DNA of 18,518 nt. It comes from Euryarchaeota archaeon UBA88. GTDB lineage: Archaea; Thermoplasmatota; Poseidoniia; Poseidoniales; Poseidoniaceae. A program made the translations under genes and the position numbers. The stretch covers positions 64,218 through 82,735 of the forward strand of contig DAME01000011.1 of the NCBI GenBank assembly GCA_002499545.1, given 5' to 3'. Below the pieces are notes generated by a model that saw only the letters and a list, made by a program, of their open reading frames with translations, had not been told where the DNA came from and searched no databases. Shown piece by piece: positions 6,238 through 13,838 of this stretch; position 1 is the first letter of the stretch, and each line of letters starts with the position of its first letter.

Positions 6238-8040
6238 TCAAACGCCAAAGATCGAAGACGCCGCTTCAAGAATCAGAGAAGTAATGTACGAAGTTATTCC
6301 TGCAATCCAAAGAAGTTGAATCGCTTGACCGAGCGAGGTAATCTTTCCGCCACCTCGCAGACGATTAGAAATCGATGAAACCGCCCAGACTTGGAAGAGA
6401 ATTAACACCGATACGATGATTTTGAACAATCGAATATTTTCATCAACTCCGGACGCATCTTCCATGATTGGAAGCGAAAGACCGGCACCGAATTCCGAAA
6501 GCACACTCACGTCAGTGTCGGTAAAACTTGAAGCAACGCCAGCAATTGAGGAACCAAGTTTCATGACAATGGCAATCGTCACGTTCAGGCTGGTGACACA
6601 AGCGATGAGAAGACCAAGTGCAACACCACGCATGGTGTTCGCTGAAAGTGCTCGGCGACGACGTAATGACAGCAGACTACCAACGGATCGAGACACCATT
6701 TCTGCGGTTTGTGCGGGCTGACCGGAAGACTGTGAACCTTCGATGTAAATACGCGTATACCGTGAAATAACTGCAGAATTGGTATCTGCATTGAAGTAGT
6801 CCCAGGCTTGGTCTGAATCGATTCGAGTGGCTAAACGACGTTCAAGTCGGTCAATGGAATTGTCAAGCATACCGAAATCGATACCACGAAGCGCTTTGAT
6901 TGTCGCAGACGGTTCTGCTGAACGAGCCTGAGCAGTACCACCGAGGGCACGGATAAAATCAGGATACGTCTCATCTCTGCGCAGGACTTGACGCTCTTCT
7001 CGAGACACCATCAACGCAGGAATTAACATCGGTGAAAGGGGTGCTGCAATGAACAAAAGCCCGTACCTGTCCCACTGCGTGGTAACAGCTTCCCATGCTG
7101 AAAGAATGGTTAAAATCGTGATGACGAGCAAAATGGATGTGAGAATGAGTGAACCAACAAGCGAACGAATGAAGTTGATACGAAACGGTGTATCGAGGTC
7201 GTCTCGAGCAAAGGTTGGGTCTTCTGGTATTGATGCCCGGAATGCGACAACAGCCCCGATTTGAATAATCGTGAACAGCAGTCCTGCGAGGAGGAGGAAT
7301 CGCAAACGGCTTGCAACCATAATGGGAGTATCGGTTGAGGACCCAACCTCAAACAACACCAAGTGAATACCTGCAATCACCAATCCAAACAGGCCTGCAG
7401 AAACGAGTGAAACGTAAATCTCTTTCATCGTGTCAACTGATTCGAGACGAGTATCGTACAGAGTTGAATACTGTTCGGCGATGGTTTCTTGCTCAGAGCG
7501 CATGAACCCGTCAATCGGTTGTCCTGCTTCGATGGAAAACGCCATGCGGTCGAGGAAATCAGCCCACAGTGGACTTGGACTCTGTTGAGCAACAATTCGG
7601 GATGCTTCGGGTAGAGATGTGTGCCACTTATCGACAAGGGTTTCAATCCGCTTCACTTCATTCGCTAATTCACCGTAATCGCTCATCTGTTTGAGAATAT
7701 CAAAAATCGATTGTGCCGCGACTTCTCCAAGCGAAAGAATACCCATTCGAGTGATGAACATGTGCATCTCTTTTTCGATAAGGTTCGCTGCACGCCGCAC
7801 TTCCAGCAACGGAAAACCCATCGCTGCACCACCAGCGATAATTGGAAGGAAAATGATCAGCAAAACGCTCGATGAACCTGTGAAAAGACCGTCTTCACCC
7901 GTCCCTCCTGTGATGAAAATAATCACAAATGACAGGATGAAACCTGCAAGAGCAGCCCCTCCTACGAAGAACATGAGGAAACGCAAGACCGGCATTTCCA
8001 GACGGCTAAGAGCGATTTGCCAGTAAGACATTCGCTGCAT
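6238..8040 (-). CDS. flaJ: Archaellum assembly platform membrane protein FlaJ/ArlJ
   Basis: A 600-residue polytopic protein, the membrane platform on which the FlaI ATPase drives archaellum assembly and rotation; it is related to type II secretion F and PilC proteins. About nine membrane segments are visible: 19-43, 58-79, 208-230, 248-268, 293-316, 326-345, 470-498, 538-556 and 573-594. Between them are two cytoplasmic T2SF-like helical domains (about 85-205 and 355-465). The second has the typical YPDFIRALGGTAQA entry and an arginine-rich LSLRRRRALS just before the next helix. The start ATG 8040 is supported by GAGGG about 7 bases upstream; a second ATG at 8031 is possible. It follows flaI by 10 bases and is the last archaellum gene of the operon. 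Confidence 0.94.
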   Translation of the reverse strand: MQRMSYWQIALSRLEMPVLRFLMFFVGGAALAGFILSFVIIFITGGTGEDGLFTGSSSVLLIIFLPIIAGGAAMGFPLLEVRRAANLIEKEMHMFITRMGILSLGEVAAQSIFDILKQMSDYGELANEVKRIETLVDKWHTSLPEASRIVAQQSPSPLWADFLDRMAFSIEAGQPIDGFMRSEQETIAEQYSTLYDTRLESVDTMKEIYVSLVSAGLFGLVIAGIHLVLFEVGSSTDTPIMVASRLRFLLLAGLLFTIIQIGAVVAFRASIPEDPTFARDDLDTPFRINFIRSLVGSLILTSILLVITILTILSAWEAVTTQWDRYGLLFIAAPLSPMLIPALMVSREERQVLRRDETYPDFIRALGGTAQARSAEPSATIKALRGIDFGMLDNSIDRLERRLATRIDSDQAWDYFNADTNSAVISRYTRIYIEGSQSSGQPAQTAEMVSRSVGSLLSLRRRRALSANTMRGVALGLLIACVTSLNVTIAIVMKLGSSIAGVASSFTDTDVSVLSEFGAGLSLPIMEDASGVDENIRLFKIIVSVLILFQVWAVSSISNRLRGGGKITSLGQAIQLLWIAGITSYITSLILEAASSIFGV

Positions 8041-8050
8041 TCATCATCCC

Positions 8051-9769
8051 TCATTCCTGATTTACGCCTTTCCAACTGTCAACAGCCTTGTCGAAATGCT
8101 CCCAACCACTGTTGTAGTAGATTCCGAGCAAATCAAACACGTCATCATAGTGCGTCAAGCCTCTGTCCACCATTCGTTGAAGTGCATCTGCACGCTTGAG
8201 CATTTCATCGTAAATATCTCGCTTGTTCGCAAACCCTGCCATTGCTGCAATTTTGTTCTCCAACAAGTGGCTTTGGAACATACCGCGGAAATAGTGCTTA
8301 TCTTTCACAGGATCCCATTCGAACATACCACGGGTTAGAACACCGTCGCTGTGCTTGTTGTATCCAATTACTTCGTCAATACCGGTGACACGACGAGCAA
8401 TTCCCCCACCAGGTGCTTCCACGACTTCTTGGAAAATTGCAAAATTTAAGTTGTCGAAGAAACGAATCGGGACGTTAATTGGGTCACCAGTAAACCGCTG
8501 AATCATTTTGACAATCGATGATGCGTGGAACGTAGCGATTACCGGGTGACCTGTTTGCATTGCTTGGAAAGCGGTCGCCCCTTCAACACCACGAATTTCA
8601 CCAATGATGATGTATCGAGGACGGCTACGAAGTGCTGCTTTGAGAAGGTCGAACATCTCAACACTGGAATCTTCATTTTTCGATGTTCGAGTGACCAGTC
8701 GCTGCCAAATCTTGTGACGAACCTTCACTTCAGGCGTGTCTTCAGCGGAGTAAATCTTGACGTTGTGGTCAATGAATGGGAGAATTGCATTCAGAGTCGT
8801 TGTCTTACCGGATGCGGTTTCACCAGACACCAAGACGGACATGCCGTATTCAAGACAAATCCAGATGTAGGCAGCGACTTGCGAAGAAATCGTGCCCCAA
8901 GCAATCAATTGTGTAATCGAAATTGTTTCTTCAGCGAACTTACGAATCGTGAACGATGGTCCAAGCATTGATACGTCGTCTGAGAAGATGATGTTGATAC
9001 GAGAACCGTCGAGAAGGGCTCCGTCAATAATCGGCTTGTTATCCGATACAGGTCGACCAATTCGCTCCGACATTGCTCGCAAGAATCGAGCAAGAACATC
9101 CCGTTCTCTAAACCGAATGTTCGAAGTGACCATTCCAAACACCTTGTGGTCCATGTGAACGTGCTTCAATCCAATCGAGTGAATATCTTCAAGCATCTCA
9201 TCAGAAAGAAGCGGTTCGAGAGGACCGTTTCGAATGAGGTCGCGGATGATGATGTAATGCAGTCGCTCACGTTGCTGTGGAGTGACAATCATTCGCTTGT
9301 CATCCAACCCCATCATTTCCCACATGCGCCCTTGACGACGAACCGACGTGGTAAGTTCAGATTCAAGAACGGTATATTTGTCAATCATTTGTCCGAGAAT
9401 GGTTTCAAACTCATTGTCAGTGGTGAAACTCGGAGCACTGGGTGCTTCCTGAAGCAGGATGTCGACCAGCCCCCGGCGAATGTTTTCTTCCTCTTCAGTG
9501 AGTTGCGGCTCAAGACCGAACCACAAGACCTGCCCACCGCCTTCTTCATCAGCAGGAGGTTCGTAGATGTGGATGAAAATTGGTTCTTTCGCGAGGTAAA
9601 TTAGGTTCAGAGGCCGCTGCTTCTTCGCATCCCTGTCAAGCGGCCCATAGTACACTGGACGGGTACCGTACCTTGCCTCGAAATCACGAACCCAATCGCC
9701 GACGTGTGGATGAGCGTTCATGACGCTGTTGAGGTCGCCCTTCGCGAATCGTGGTTCATCTCCGGCCAT
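8051..9769 (-). CDS. flaI: Archaellum motor/assembly ATPase FlaI/ArlI
   Basis: A 572-residue secretion-superfamily hexameric ATPase that powers both filament assembly and rotation at the cytoplasmic face of FlaJ. Seen: Walker A GETASGKT (316-323), the Asp-box region AEDTPEVKVRH (342-352), Walker B as RYIIIGEIRG (385-394) and the His box TGHPVIATFHA (406-416). The N-terminal domain (about 1-300) includes the conserved IIRDLIRNGPLEPLLSD segment (174-190) and the SFTIRKF strand (272-278). Length is typical of the family. The start has AAGGAGGGAG just upstream. It lies 14 bases after flaH and 10 before flaJ. All catalytic motifs are intact, so the protein should be active. Confidence 0.97.
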   Translation of the reverse strand: MAGDEPRFAKGDLNSVMNAHPHVGDWVRDFEARYGTRPVYYGPLDRDAKKQRPLNLIYLAKEPIFIHIYEPPADEEGGGQVLWFGLEPQLTEEEENIRRGLVDILLQEAPSAPSFTTDNEFETILGQMIDKYTVLESELTTSVRRQGRMWEMMGLDDKRMIVTPQQRERLHYIIIRDLIRNGPLEPLLSDEMLEDIHSIGLKHVHMDHKVFGMVTSNIRFRERDVLARFLRAMSERIGRPVSDNKPIIDGALLDGSRINIIFSDDVSMLGPSFTIRKFAEETISITQLIAWGTISSQVAAYIWICLEYGMSVLVSGETASGKTTTLNAILPFIDHNVKIYSAEDTPEVKVRHKIWQRLVTRTSKNEDSSVEMFDLLKAALRSRPRYIIIGEIRGVEGATAFQAMQTGHPVIATFHASSIVKMIQRFTGDPINVPIRFFDNLNFAIFQEVVEAPGGGIARRVTGIDEVIGYNKHSDGVLTRGMFEWDPVKDKHYFRGMFQSHLLENKIAAMAGFANKRDIYDEMLKRADALQRMVDRGLTHYDDVFDLLGIYYNSGWEHFDKAVDSWKGVNQE

Positions 9770-9783
9770 CTACACTCCCTCCT

Positions 9784-10524
9784 TCAGCTCACCGCTGTAA
9801 TGTCAACGATGAAGCCCATGCTTGGCTCAACACGCCATCCAACCGATGTTTGAATTGGACCTGCTGCTCGTAAGAAACGGGTCACGACAATGTTCCGCTT
9901 GATTTCGCCGCCAATCATGCTGGTTTTGAGGTCCAAGACAATTTCAGCAGAACTCCGCAGGTTGTGCATCAACTTCTCATCCATCTCTTCCGGGTCTACA
10001 CAGAGCATCAATGAACGACCTTGTGATGAAATTTGACGCAACCTTTGCATCAACTGAAAGCGGCTCGTATCATCGAGATTAGCCGGCATGAGTGAACTTG
10101 CTGAATCAATCACGACAACGTCTGCCAGTTCGATCGCATCGGATTCGAGAAGTTCGTACAGGCCAACGTTTGGATTTGCTTCAGCAATGGTACCAAACCT
10201 ACTGAAGACCATCAGTTTACCTTCACGGATTGCGTCAGTGATGCCGTAACCAATTGACTGCATCTGTTCAATCCAACCTCGTGTTGTAAGTTCGGTTGAG
10301 ATGACCAATACTTTGACGCCGTTCTCAACCATTCCAAACACGAGGCGTTGGGAAATGAGCGACTTTCCGCCACCAACTTGTCCCTGCAACACATAGAGAG
10401 AACGGTTTGGTAGTCGAAGCCCCATCGTATCGGCGAGTGAATCGGTTTCCAAGTCAAACGGAAAACCATCTTCGATAGGTTTGTGGGCGGTGCGGAACGG
10501 ATCTTCGGTTGAATCAGACTTCAT
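9784..10524 (-). CDS. flaH: Archaellum RecA-like regulatory ATP-binding protein FlaH/ArlH
   Basis: A 246-residue RecA/KaiC-like protein. In the family it binds ATP, forms a ring and regulates FlaI at the motor base. Seen: Walker A GQVGGGKS (48-55), the Walker B-like strand ADVVVIDSAS (134-143), ISTELTTRGWIEQM after strand 2, and the GEIKRNIVVTRFLRAAGP strand pair near the C-terminus. The start at 10524 is preferred to one at 10542, because GAGGAGGTG lies exactly 7 bases before 10524. With this start the gene overlaps the end of flaG by 11 bases. It precedes flaI by 14 bases. Confidence 0.94.
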   Translation of the reverse strand: MKSDSTEDPFRTAHKPIEDGFPFDLETDSLADTMGLRLPNRSLYVLQGQVGGGKSLISQRLVFGMVENGVKVLVISTELTTRGWIEQMQSIGYGITDAIREGKLMVFSRFGTIAEANPNVGLYELLESDAIELADVVVIDSASSLMPANLDDTSRFQLMQRLRQISSQGRSLMLCVDPEEMDEKLMHNLRSSAEIVLDLKTSMIGGEIKRNIVVTRFLRAAGPIQTSVGWRVEPSMGFIVDITAVS

Positions 10525-11065
10525 GCAATCGCACCTCCTCACTCATACTTGTTGACATCGAAAGGCCGGAGACTTCATTCGAACGTGCTGTAACGTACAA
10601 TTTGATGTTATCTTGGTCGCTAAAGTCATTGAACGAAGTGTGTGAGAGTGAGATTTCCATCATCACATTTGGTTCCCATTGAGTTGGAGTCTGAAATGTA
10701 TTGGTGTCTTCGTTAAACAGCGGAACAAAATCAGCATCGATTGATGTTTCATCCAGCAGCACGCCCTGAACAAATACTGTGAGGTAGACATCACCACCAG
10801 CATTGGAGTGTTTCAAAGTGTGAGACCCTGAATTAAGAAGGTAAAAATGGATTTCATTTGGATTTGTAGCAGTGGAAAGTTCAACCATCATTGGGTCACC
10901 TGCAAAGTCAATGCTGATTTGTTCTGACACCTGTAACCCTTCTTGCTGTTGTTGAATCGCACGTGAAGTCGCCGCCCATTCTTGAATCAACACTGCACTG
11001 GCAGCACTTGAAATCAGCAGCGCAGTGACCAGCATGATGATCGTTGATGCTCCTCCGTCTGCCAT
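10514..11065 (-). CDS. flaG: Archaellum stator protein FlaG/ArlG
   Basis: A 183-residue single-pass protein. FlaG caps or joins FlaF filaments that anchor the archaellum motor to the cell envelope. Seen: a short polar N-terminus MADGGAS, then one hydrophobic helix (about 8-28) resembling a class III/type IV-pilin signal anchor, then a glutamine-rich helix and an extracellular beta-sandwich with the typical IHFYLLNSGSHTL strand-turn (about 71-83). Ribosome site GAGGTGA overlaps the stop of flaF. There are 9 bases between the flaF stop and this start, and an 11-base overlap with flaH downstream. The call rests on position plus N-terminal pattern; the sequence is otherwise divergent. Confidence 0.82.
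   Translation of the reverse strand: MADGGASTIIMLVTALLISSAASAVLIQEWAATSRAIQQQQEGLQVSEQISIDFAGDPMMVELSTATNPNEIHFYLLNSGSHTLKHSNAGGDVYLTVFVQGVLLDETSIDADFVPLFNEDTNTFQTPTQWEPNVMMEISLSHTSFNDFSDQDNIKLYVTARSNEVSGLSMSTSMSEEVRLHEV
10532..10540 (-). promoter_or_regulatory. Strong ribosome site setting the flaH start
   Basis: GAGGAGGTG on the minus strand lies 7 bases before ATG 10524 and inside the end of flaG. It argues against the upstream ATG at 10542 and implies translational coupling with flaG. Confidence 0.75.
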
Positions 11066-11074
11066 GCATTCACC

Positions 11075-11758
11075 TCACAAAATTTTCACAATGGATTGCG
11101 ACACCGTTGTTTCACCAACGGTGAATGTTAGTCGCTCAGATGCAGCGTCAACATTTCGCCACACCATATCGGTGGTTTCACCTGAGAACAGGTTGGAATG
11201 AGAGATTTGATTTTGCATTGTCTGCTGATGAACCAGGACGTGTGAACCATCAAAAAATACGAGAATCTCCTCAGTTGGTATGGTCACTGAACCAGTATTG
11301 GTAAGGTTTGAGTAGACATAGGAACGGATTGTTGTAGAAAACACCGGGTCGTCACCGTCGCCCAGTCCCGAGCGAACAGCGTCAACAACGATGACTGGAT
11401 CTTTGCAATTACCGTGATTGAGAACGGTGATTGCCCCGATACCGTCGTTGCCATCTGGAACGAAGCGGGCTTCAAAACCGCTGCAGTCAGTAGACGTCCC
11501 GTTTGAAGCGGTGAGCCATCCAAATCCGTCTCCATCCATCGTAAATCCACTTCCTGGTGTTGTTGCTGTGATTGAATGAATAGCGTGTTCAAACATGTTA
11601 GCGTTTTCAACGGCGATACTCGGTAGAGGAACTGACGCACTTTCAATGGTAACCAAACTGGATTCCACTTGTGAGTCAAATGCTGTAATGGCCATCGAAA
11701 AGACCACCAACATGGAGATCCCAATGATGAGACCGCCAATTCCTACCGAGGCACCCAT
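11075..11758 (-). CDS. flaF: Archaellum stator protein FlaF/ArlF, enlarged form
   Basis: A 227-residue single-pass protein. FlaF binds the S-layer or envelope and acts as a stator of the archaellum motor. Seen: N-terminal MGASVGIGG followed by a membrane helix (about 8-28), and a C-terminal beta-sandwich whose SNLTNTGSVTI (150-160) and EEILVFFDGSHVL (163-175) match the family's conserved strand and turn. Between about residues 65 and 140 lies an extra glycine/aspartate-rich region with Cys92 and Cys118. FlaF proteins I know are shorter (about 130-170 residues), so this looks like an insertion. The start ATG 11758 is chosen over GTG 11770 because GAGGTG lies 9 bases upstream. It begins 1 base after the stop of the preceding gene. 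Confidence 0.85.
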   Translation of the reverse strand: MGASVGIGGLIIGISMLVVFSMAITAFDSQVESSLVTIESASVPLPSIAVENANMFEHAIHSITATTPGSGFTMDGDGFGWLTASNGTSTDCSGFEARFVPDGNDGIGAITVLNHGNCKDPVIVVDAVRSGLGDGDDPVFSTTIRSYVYSNLTNTGSVTIPTEEILVFFDGSHVLVHQQTMQNQISHSNLFSGETTDMVWRNVDAASERLTFTVGETTVSQSIVKIL

Positions 11759-11759
11759 T

Positions 11760-12587
11760 TCAGACTTCACCTCGAAGTGATTTCACGCTTCGCCATGAAC
11801 TCACAAGCGATGAAAACGTGAGCAACTCCTTGTGCGTCAAATGATCGTCGAGAGCAGCTTCTGATTCCCCAGGTGCTGCGAGTTGAACAATAGCCAAGAC
11901 CTTGCGACCTTCGTCATCCGAAAGCATGCCGGATGCCATGGCTTTTTGCGTAAAACTCACTGCCGCCATCCCAGACATGTTATCCAAAAGCAGAGCAGAG
12001 ATTGTTGGTGCTCCAACTTGGTTGGAATCCGTGGTTGCGCCATACGATGGTGCATGCAAAAATGGATTTGCAGCAAGAGCCTGCGCTTCGTACAATTCTA
12101 CCAAAGGTGCTTCATCAACACCCATCATTCGGTCAGTGCCAGCAACGCTGATGACCTCGCCCGATGCAGTGACAATCGTATCACCTTCAAGCACATGTTC
12201 GTCACCCTCTGATGAGCCGGTTGATTGCGCCATGGATACACTTTCTTGAAGTCGAACTTCTACGCTTCGCAGTACGTCCTCGACCATGTCGAGACGCGTG
12301 CTGATCAATCGCTCAATTCCGGATGTGTCTACGGTGGTGTTAATCTGTGTAGGTGCGGCAGCAGGCGAAAGATTGGCTGCAACGGTAGGAACACTACCGA
12401 TACTGTTCAGCCGCGCCTTTGTCGGGCCTGGGCTAATCGTCCATGCATCTTCTGTACCGAGTTCACCCTCTTCAGGAAGCGGTACTTGTTCAATGGCAAT
12501 GTTTGCCATGATCTTGAGCCGCTCTTCAGTAAGCGTTGCTTCTGCATCGTGGTTTTTTTCTGTGTTGTTACTAAATGGCCATGCCAT
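11760..12587 (-). CDS. Archaellum-operon protein in the FlaC/D/E position
   Basis: A 275-residue, probably cytoplasmic protein between the archaellins and flaF. In euryarchaea that place is held by FlaC, FlaD and FlaE, which form the cytosolic ring and link to chemotaxis. Seen: a disordered, proline- and threonine-rich N-terminus (1-85), a coiled-coil helix (about 90-120, SGIERLISTRLDMVEDVLRS), an acidic linker, and a C-terminal helical domain (about 160-272). I cannot match the C-terminal part to the Arch_fla_DE domain with confidence, though FTQKAMASGMLSDDEGRKVL faintly recalls it. No membrane helix or signal is present. Ribosome site GGAGGA is 6 bases before ATG 12587. A divergent FlaCDE equivalent is the best guess. 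Confidence 0.7.
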   Translation of the reverse strand: MAWPFSNNTEKNHDAEATLTEERLKIMANIAIEQVPLPEEGELGTEDAWTISPGPTKARLNSIGSVPTVAANLSPAAAPTQINTTVDTSGIERLISTRLDMVEDVLRSVEVRLQESVSMAQSTGSSEGDEHVLEGDTIVTASGEVISVAGTDRMMGVDEAPLVELYEAQALAANPFLHAPSYGATTDSNQVGAPTISALLLDNMSGMAAVSFTQKAMASGMLSDDEGRKVLAIVQLAAPGESEAALDDHLTHKELLTFSSLVSSWRSVKSLRGEV

Positions 12588-12626
12588 ACTTATTCCTCCA
12601 TGAATTCCGAGCCGAAACCAAGAACC

Positions 12627-13232
12627 TCAAATCACCAGTTCCCCTGCAGATGTCGAAGAGATTGAAAGCGTCTCGTATGTCGAGCCTGCTCCAGCAACGT
12701 GGAGATAGAATTCCACAGAGGTGTCGCCGTTGTCTGCGCTGCAATCGGTTGCTCCGTCAATAGCATCGACGGAAATAACGTATCCTTTCGCAGATTCAAG
12801 AACAGCGTTTTCAGTCAGTGTAGGAGCGTTATCGACCATCTCGGTGATGACACCGTGTGCCGTATCAGTAAACGTGCCTTCCACCGAACCTGTACCTGAA
12901 TCACAGTACATCTGGAACGATAAATCACCAACCAAAACCTCTTGGCTTCCTGGCGCTAATCGTACGATGAATGTGTAAGCATTGCCGTCGTCAAATGTAG
13001 CGTGGACTCCGGATGAAACAAATCCTGCTTGAATAAGCAATTTACTTGCGATGTTTTGCGAAGTGTCATCACCGGTTGATTGAGCGTTCTGTTGCAACTT
13101 TTCAGCAGTTTGGATAATCACGGCTGCTGCAACTGCTGCAACGAGGATGAGTGCGATGAATACAATCATTGCACCGATACCCATTGCTGCCATCTTGTCA
13201 TCATCAAATCTGTCTTGCTGTTTCGAATTCAT
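12627..13232 (-). CDS. flaB: Archaellin (archaeal flagellin), second copy
   Basis: A 201-residue archaellum filament subunit. It has the near-invariant archaellin N-terminal helix, GIGAMIVFIALILVAAVAAA (about 18-37) then VIIQTAEKLQQNAQSTG. This core is used for export, membrane storage and packing in the filament. The leader MNSKQQDRFDDDKMA is a class III-type signal, but with Ala rather than Gly before the expected cleavage point. The outer beta-domain (about 65-201) carries two cysteines (in QMYCDSG and ATDCSAD) and no N-X-S/T sequon. The ATG at 13232 overlaps the stop of the first archaellin as ATGA, so translation is coupled. Apart from the N-terminal third, it differs from the first copy. 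Confidence 0.95.
   Translation of the reverse strand: MNSKQQDRFDDDKMAAMGIGAMIVFIALILVAAVAAAVIIQTAEKLQQNAQSTGDDTSQNIASKLLIQAGFVSSGVHATFDDGNAYTFIVRLAPGSQEVLVGDLSFQMYCDSGTGSVEGTFTDTAHGVITEMVDNAPTLTENAVLESAKGYVISVDAIDGATDCSADNGDTSVEFYLHVAGAGSTYETLSISSTSAGELVI
13066..13190. repeat. Direct repeat unit in the second archaellin gene
   Basis: This stretch matches 13606-13730 base for base at a constant offset of 540. It encodes the shared archaellin N-terminal helix. Most differences are at third codon positions, so protein-level selection rather than recent copying explains the similarity. Confidence 0.75.
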
Positions 13233-13768
13233 ACAACCACATCCCCCGTATTGACACTTGTGCCGTAATTGAGCAGTTCATAGGTGAATCCACCCGCCAT
13301 CGATTGAATCACGAGCGTGTGGTCTTCGTTAGCAACCGGAGCGCACGTGTTACCGGGGTTGATTCCGACACTGTACGTGTTGTGGGGTTGAAGGGTCACA
13401 ACTGCACCGGTTCCAATTTCATTGCTGCCAGCAAACGTTCCGAATGCTGCACCATTTTCACAGATAATCGACCATTCCACATCATCAGCGAGTAAGTTAG
13501 ACGACCCGGGGGCGAGTTCGAATGTAATTGTTAATTCTGCTGCACCATTATTGTCTGTAATAATGACGCTGCTGATCACAACTTTTGATGAAAGCATATC
13601 CGTTGTTTCATCACCAGTCGATTGTGCATTTTGTTGCAATTTTTCGGCAGTTTGGATAATCACTGCTGCTGCAACCGCAGCAACCAAAATCAATGCAATG
13701 AATACAATCATTGCACCAATACCGATAGCGGCGAATTCATCACGCTTTTCGTTCGTATTTTCTTTCAT
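13229..13768 (-). CDS. flaB: Archaellin (archaeal flagellin), first copy
   Basis: A 179-residue filament subunit. ATG 13768 (MKENTNEKRDEF) is preferred to the longer frame at 13795 because GGTGA lies about 4 bases before it. The conserved archaellin helix starts at about residue 15 (IGIGAMIVFIALILVAAV) and runs to the QQNAQSTGDE segment, nearly identical to the second copy. The predicted leader ends in EFA/A instead of the usual basic residue plus Gly. The outer domain has two cysteines (WSIICENG and GNTCAPV) placed as in the second archaellin, and no N-X-S/T sequon. It is preceded by a 48-base gap containing part of a strong hairpin, the longest break since the top of the operon, which may set a separate mRNA 5' end for archaellins. 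Confidence 0.95.
   Translation of the reverse strand: MKENTNEKRDEFAAIGIGAMIVFIALILVAAVAAAVIIQTAEKLQQNAQSTGDETTDMLSSKVVISSVIITDNNGAAELTITFELAPGSSNLLADDVEWSIICENGAAFGTFAGSNEIGTGAVVTLQPHNTYSVGINPGNTCAPVANEDHTLVIQSMAGGFTYELLNYGTSVNTGDVVV
13606..13730. repeat. Direct repeat unit in the first archaellin gene
   Basis: Partner of 13066-13190. It marks a tandem duplication of the archaellin gene whose outer domains have since diverged. Confidence 0.75.
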
Positions 13769-13812
13769 AATTTCACCGTTTTTAATATCCCCCAAAAAGG
13801 GTGGAATGGAAG

Positions 13813-13838
13813 GAGTTCAGGATTGACCTCCTGAACTC
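13813..13838 (-). terminator. Perfect 10-bp hairpin at the coiled-coil gene/archaellin junction
   Basis: On the minus strand GAGTTCAGGA pairs perfectly with TCCTGAACTC across a 6-base GGTCAA loop. The hairpin covers the last codons and the stop of the 312-residue gene. A run of five T follows 14 bases later (13798-13794), too far for a classic intrinsic terminator. It may act as a partial terminator, an RNA-processing signal or a stabilising 5' structure for archaellin mRNA; the function is inferred. Confidence 0.5.

Noticed and set aside
8525..9604. 148- and 152-residue plus-strand open frames
   Set aside because: Both are antisense to flaI, whose Walker and His-box motifs are intact; they are rich in His, Cys and Asn as expected for a shadow.
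13780..13788. ATATTAAAA as a TATA box for the first archaellin
   Set aside because: It lies only about 16 bases before the ATG, so transcription would begin inside the coding region.
13794..13813. Classic intrinsic terminator formed by the hairpin and T5 run
   Set aside because: The T run is 14 bases beyond the stem, too far for the standard mechanism; kept only as a hairpin of uncertain role.
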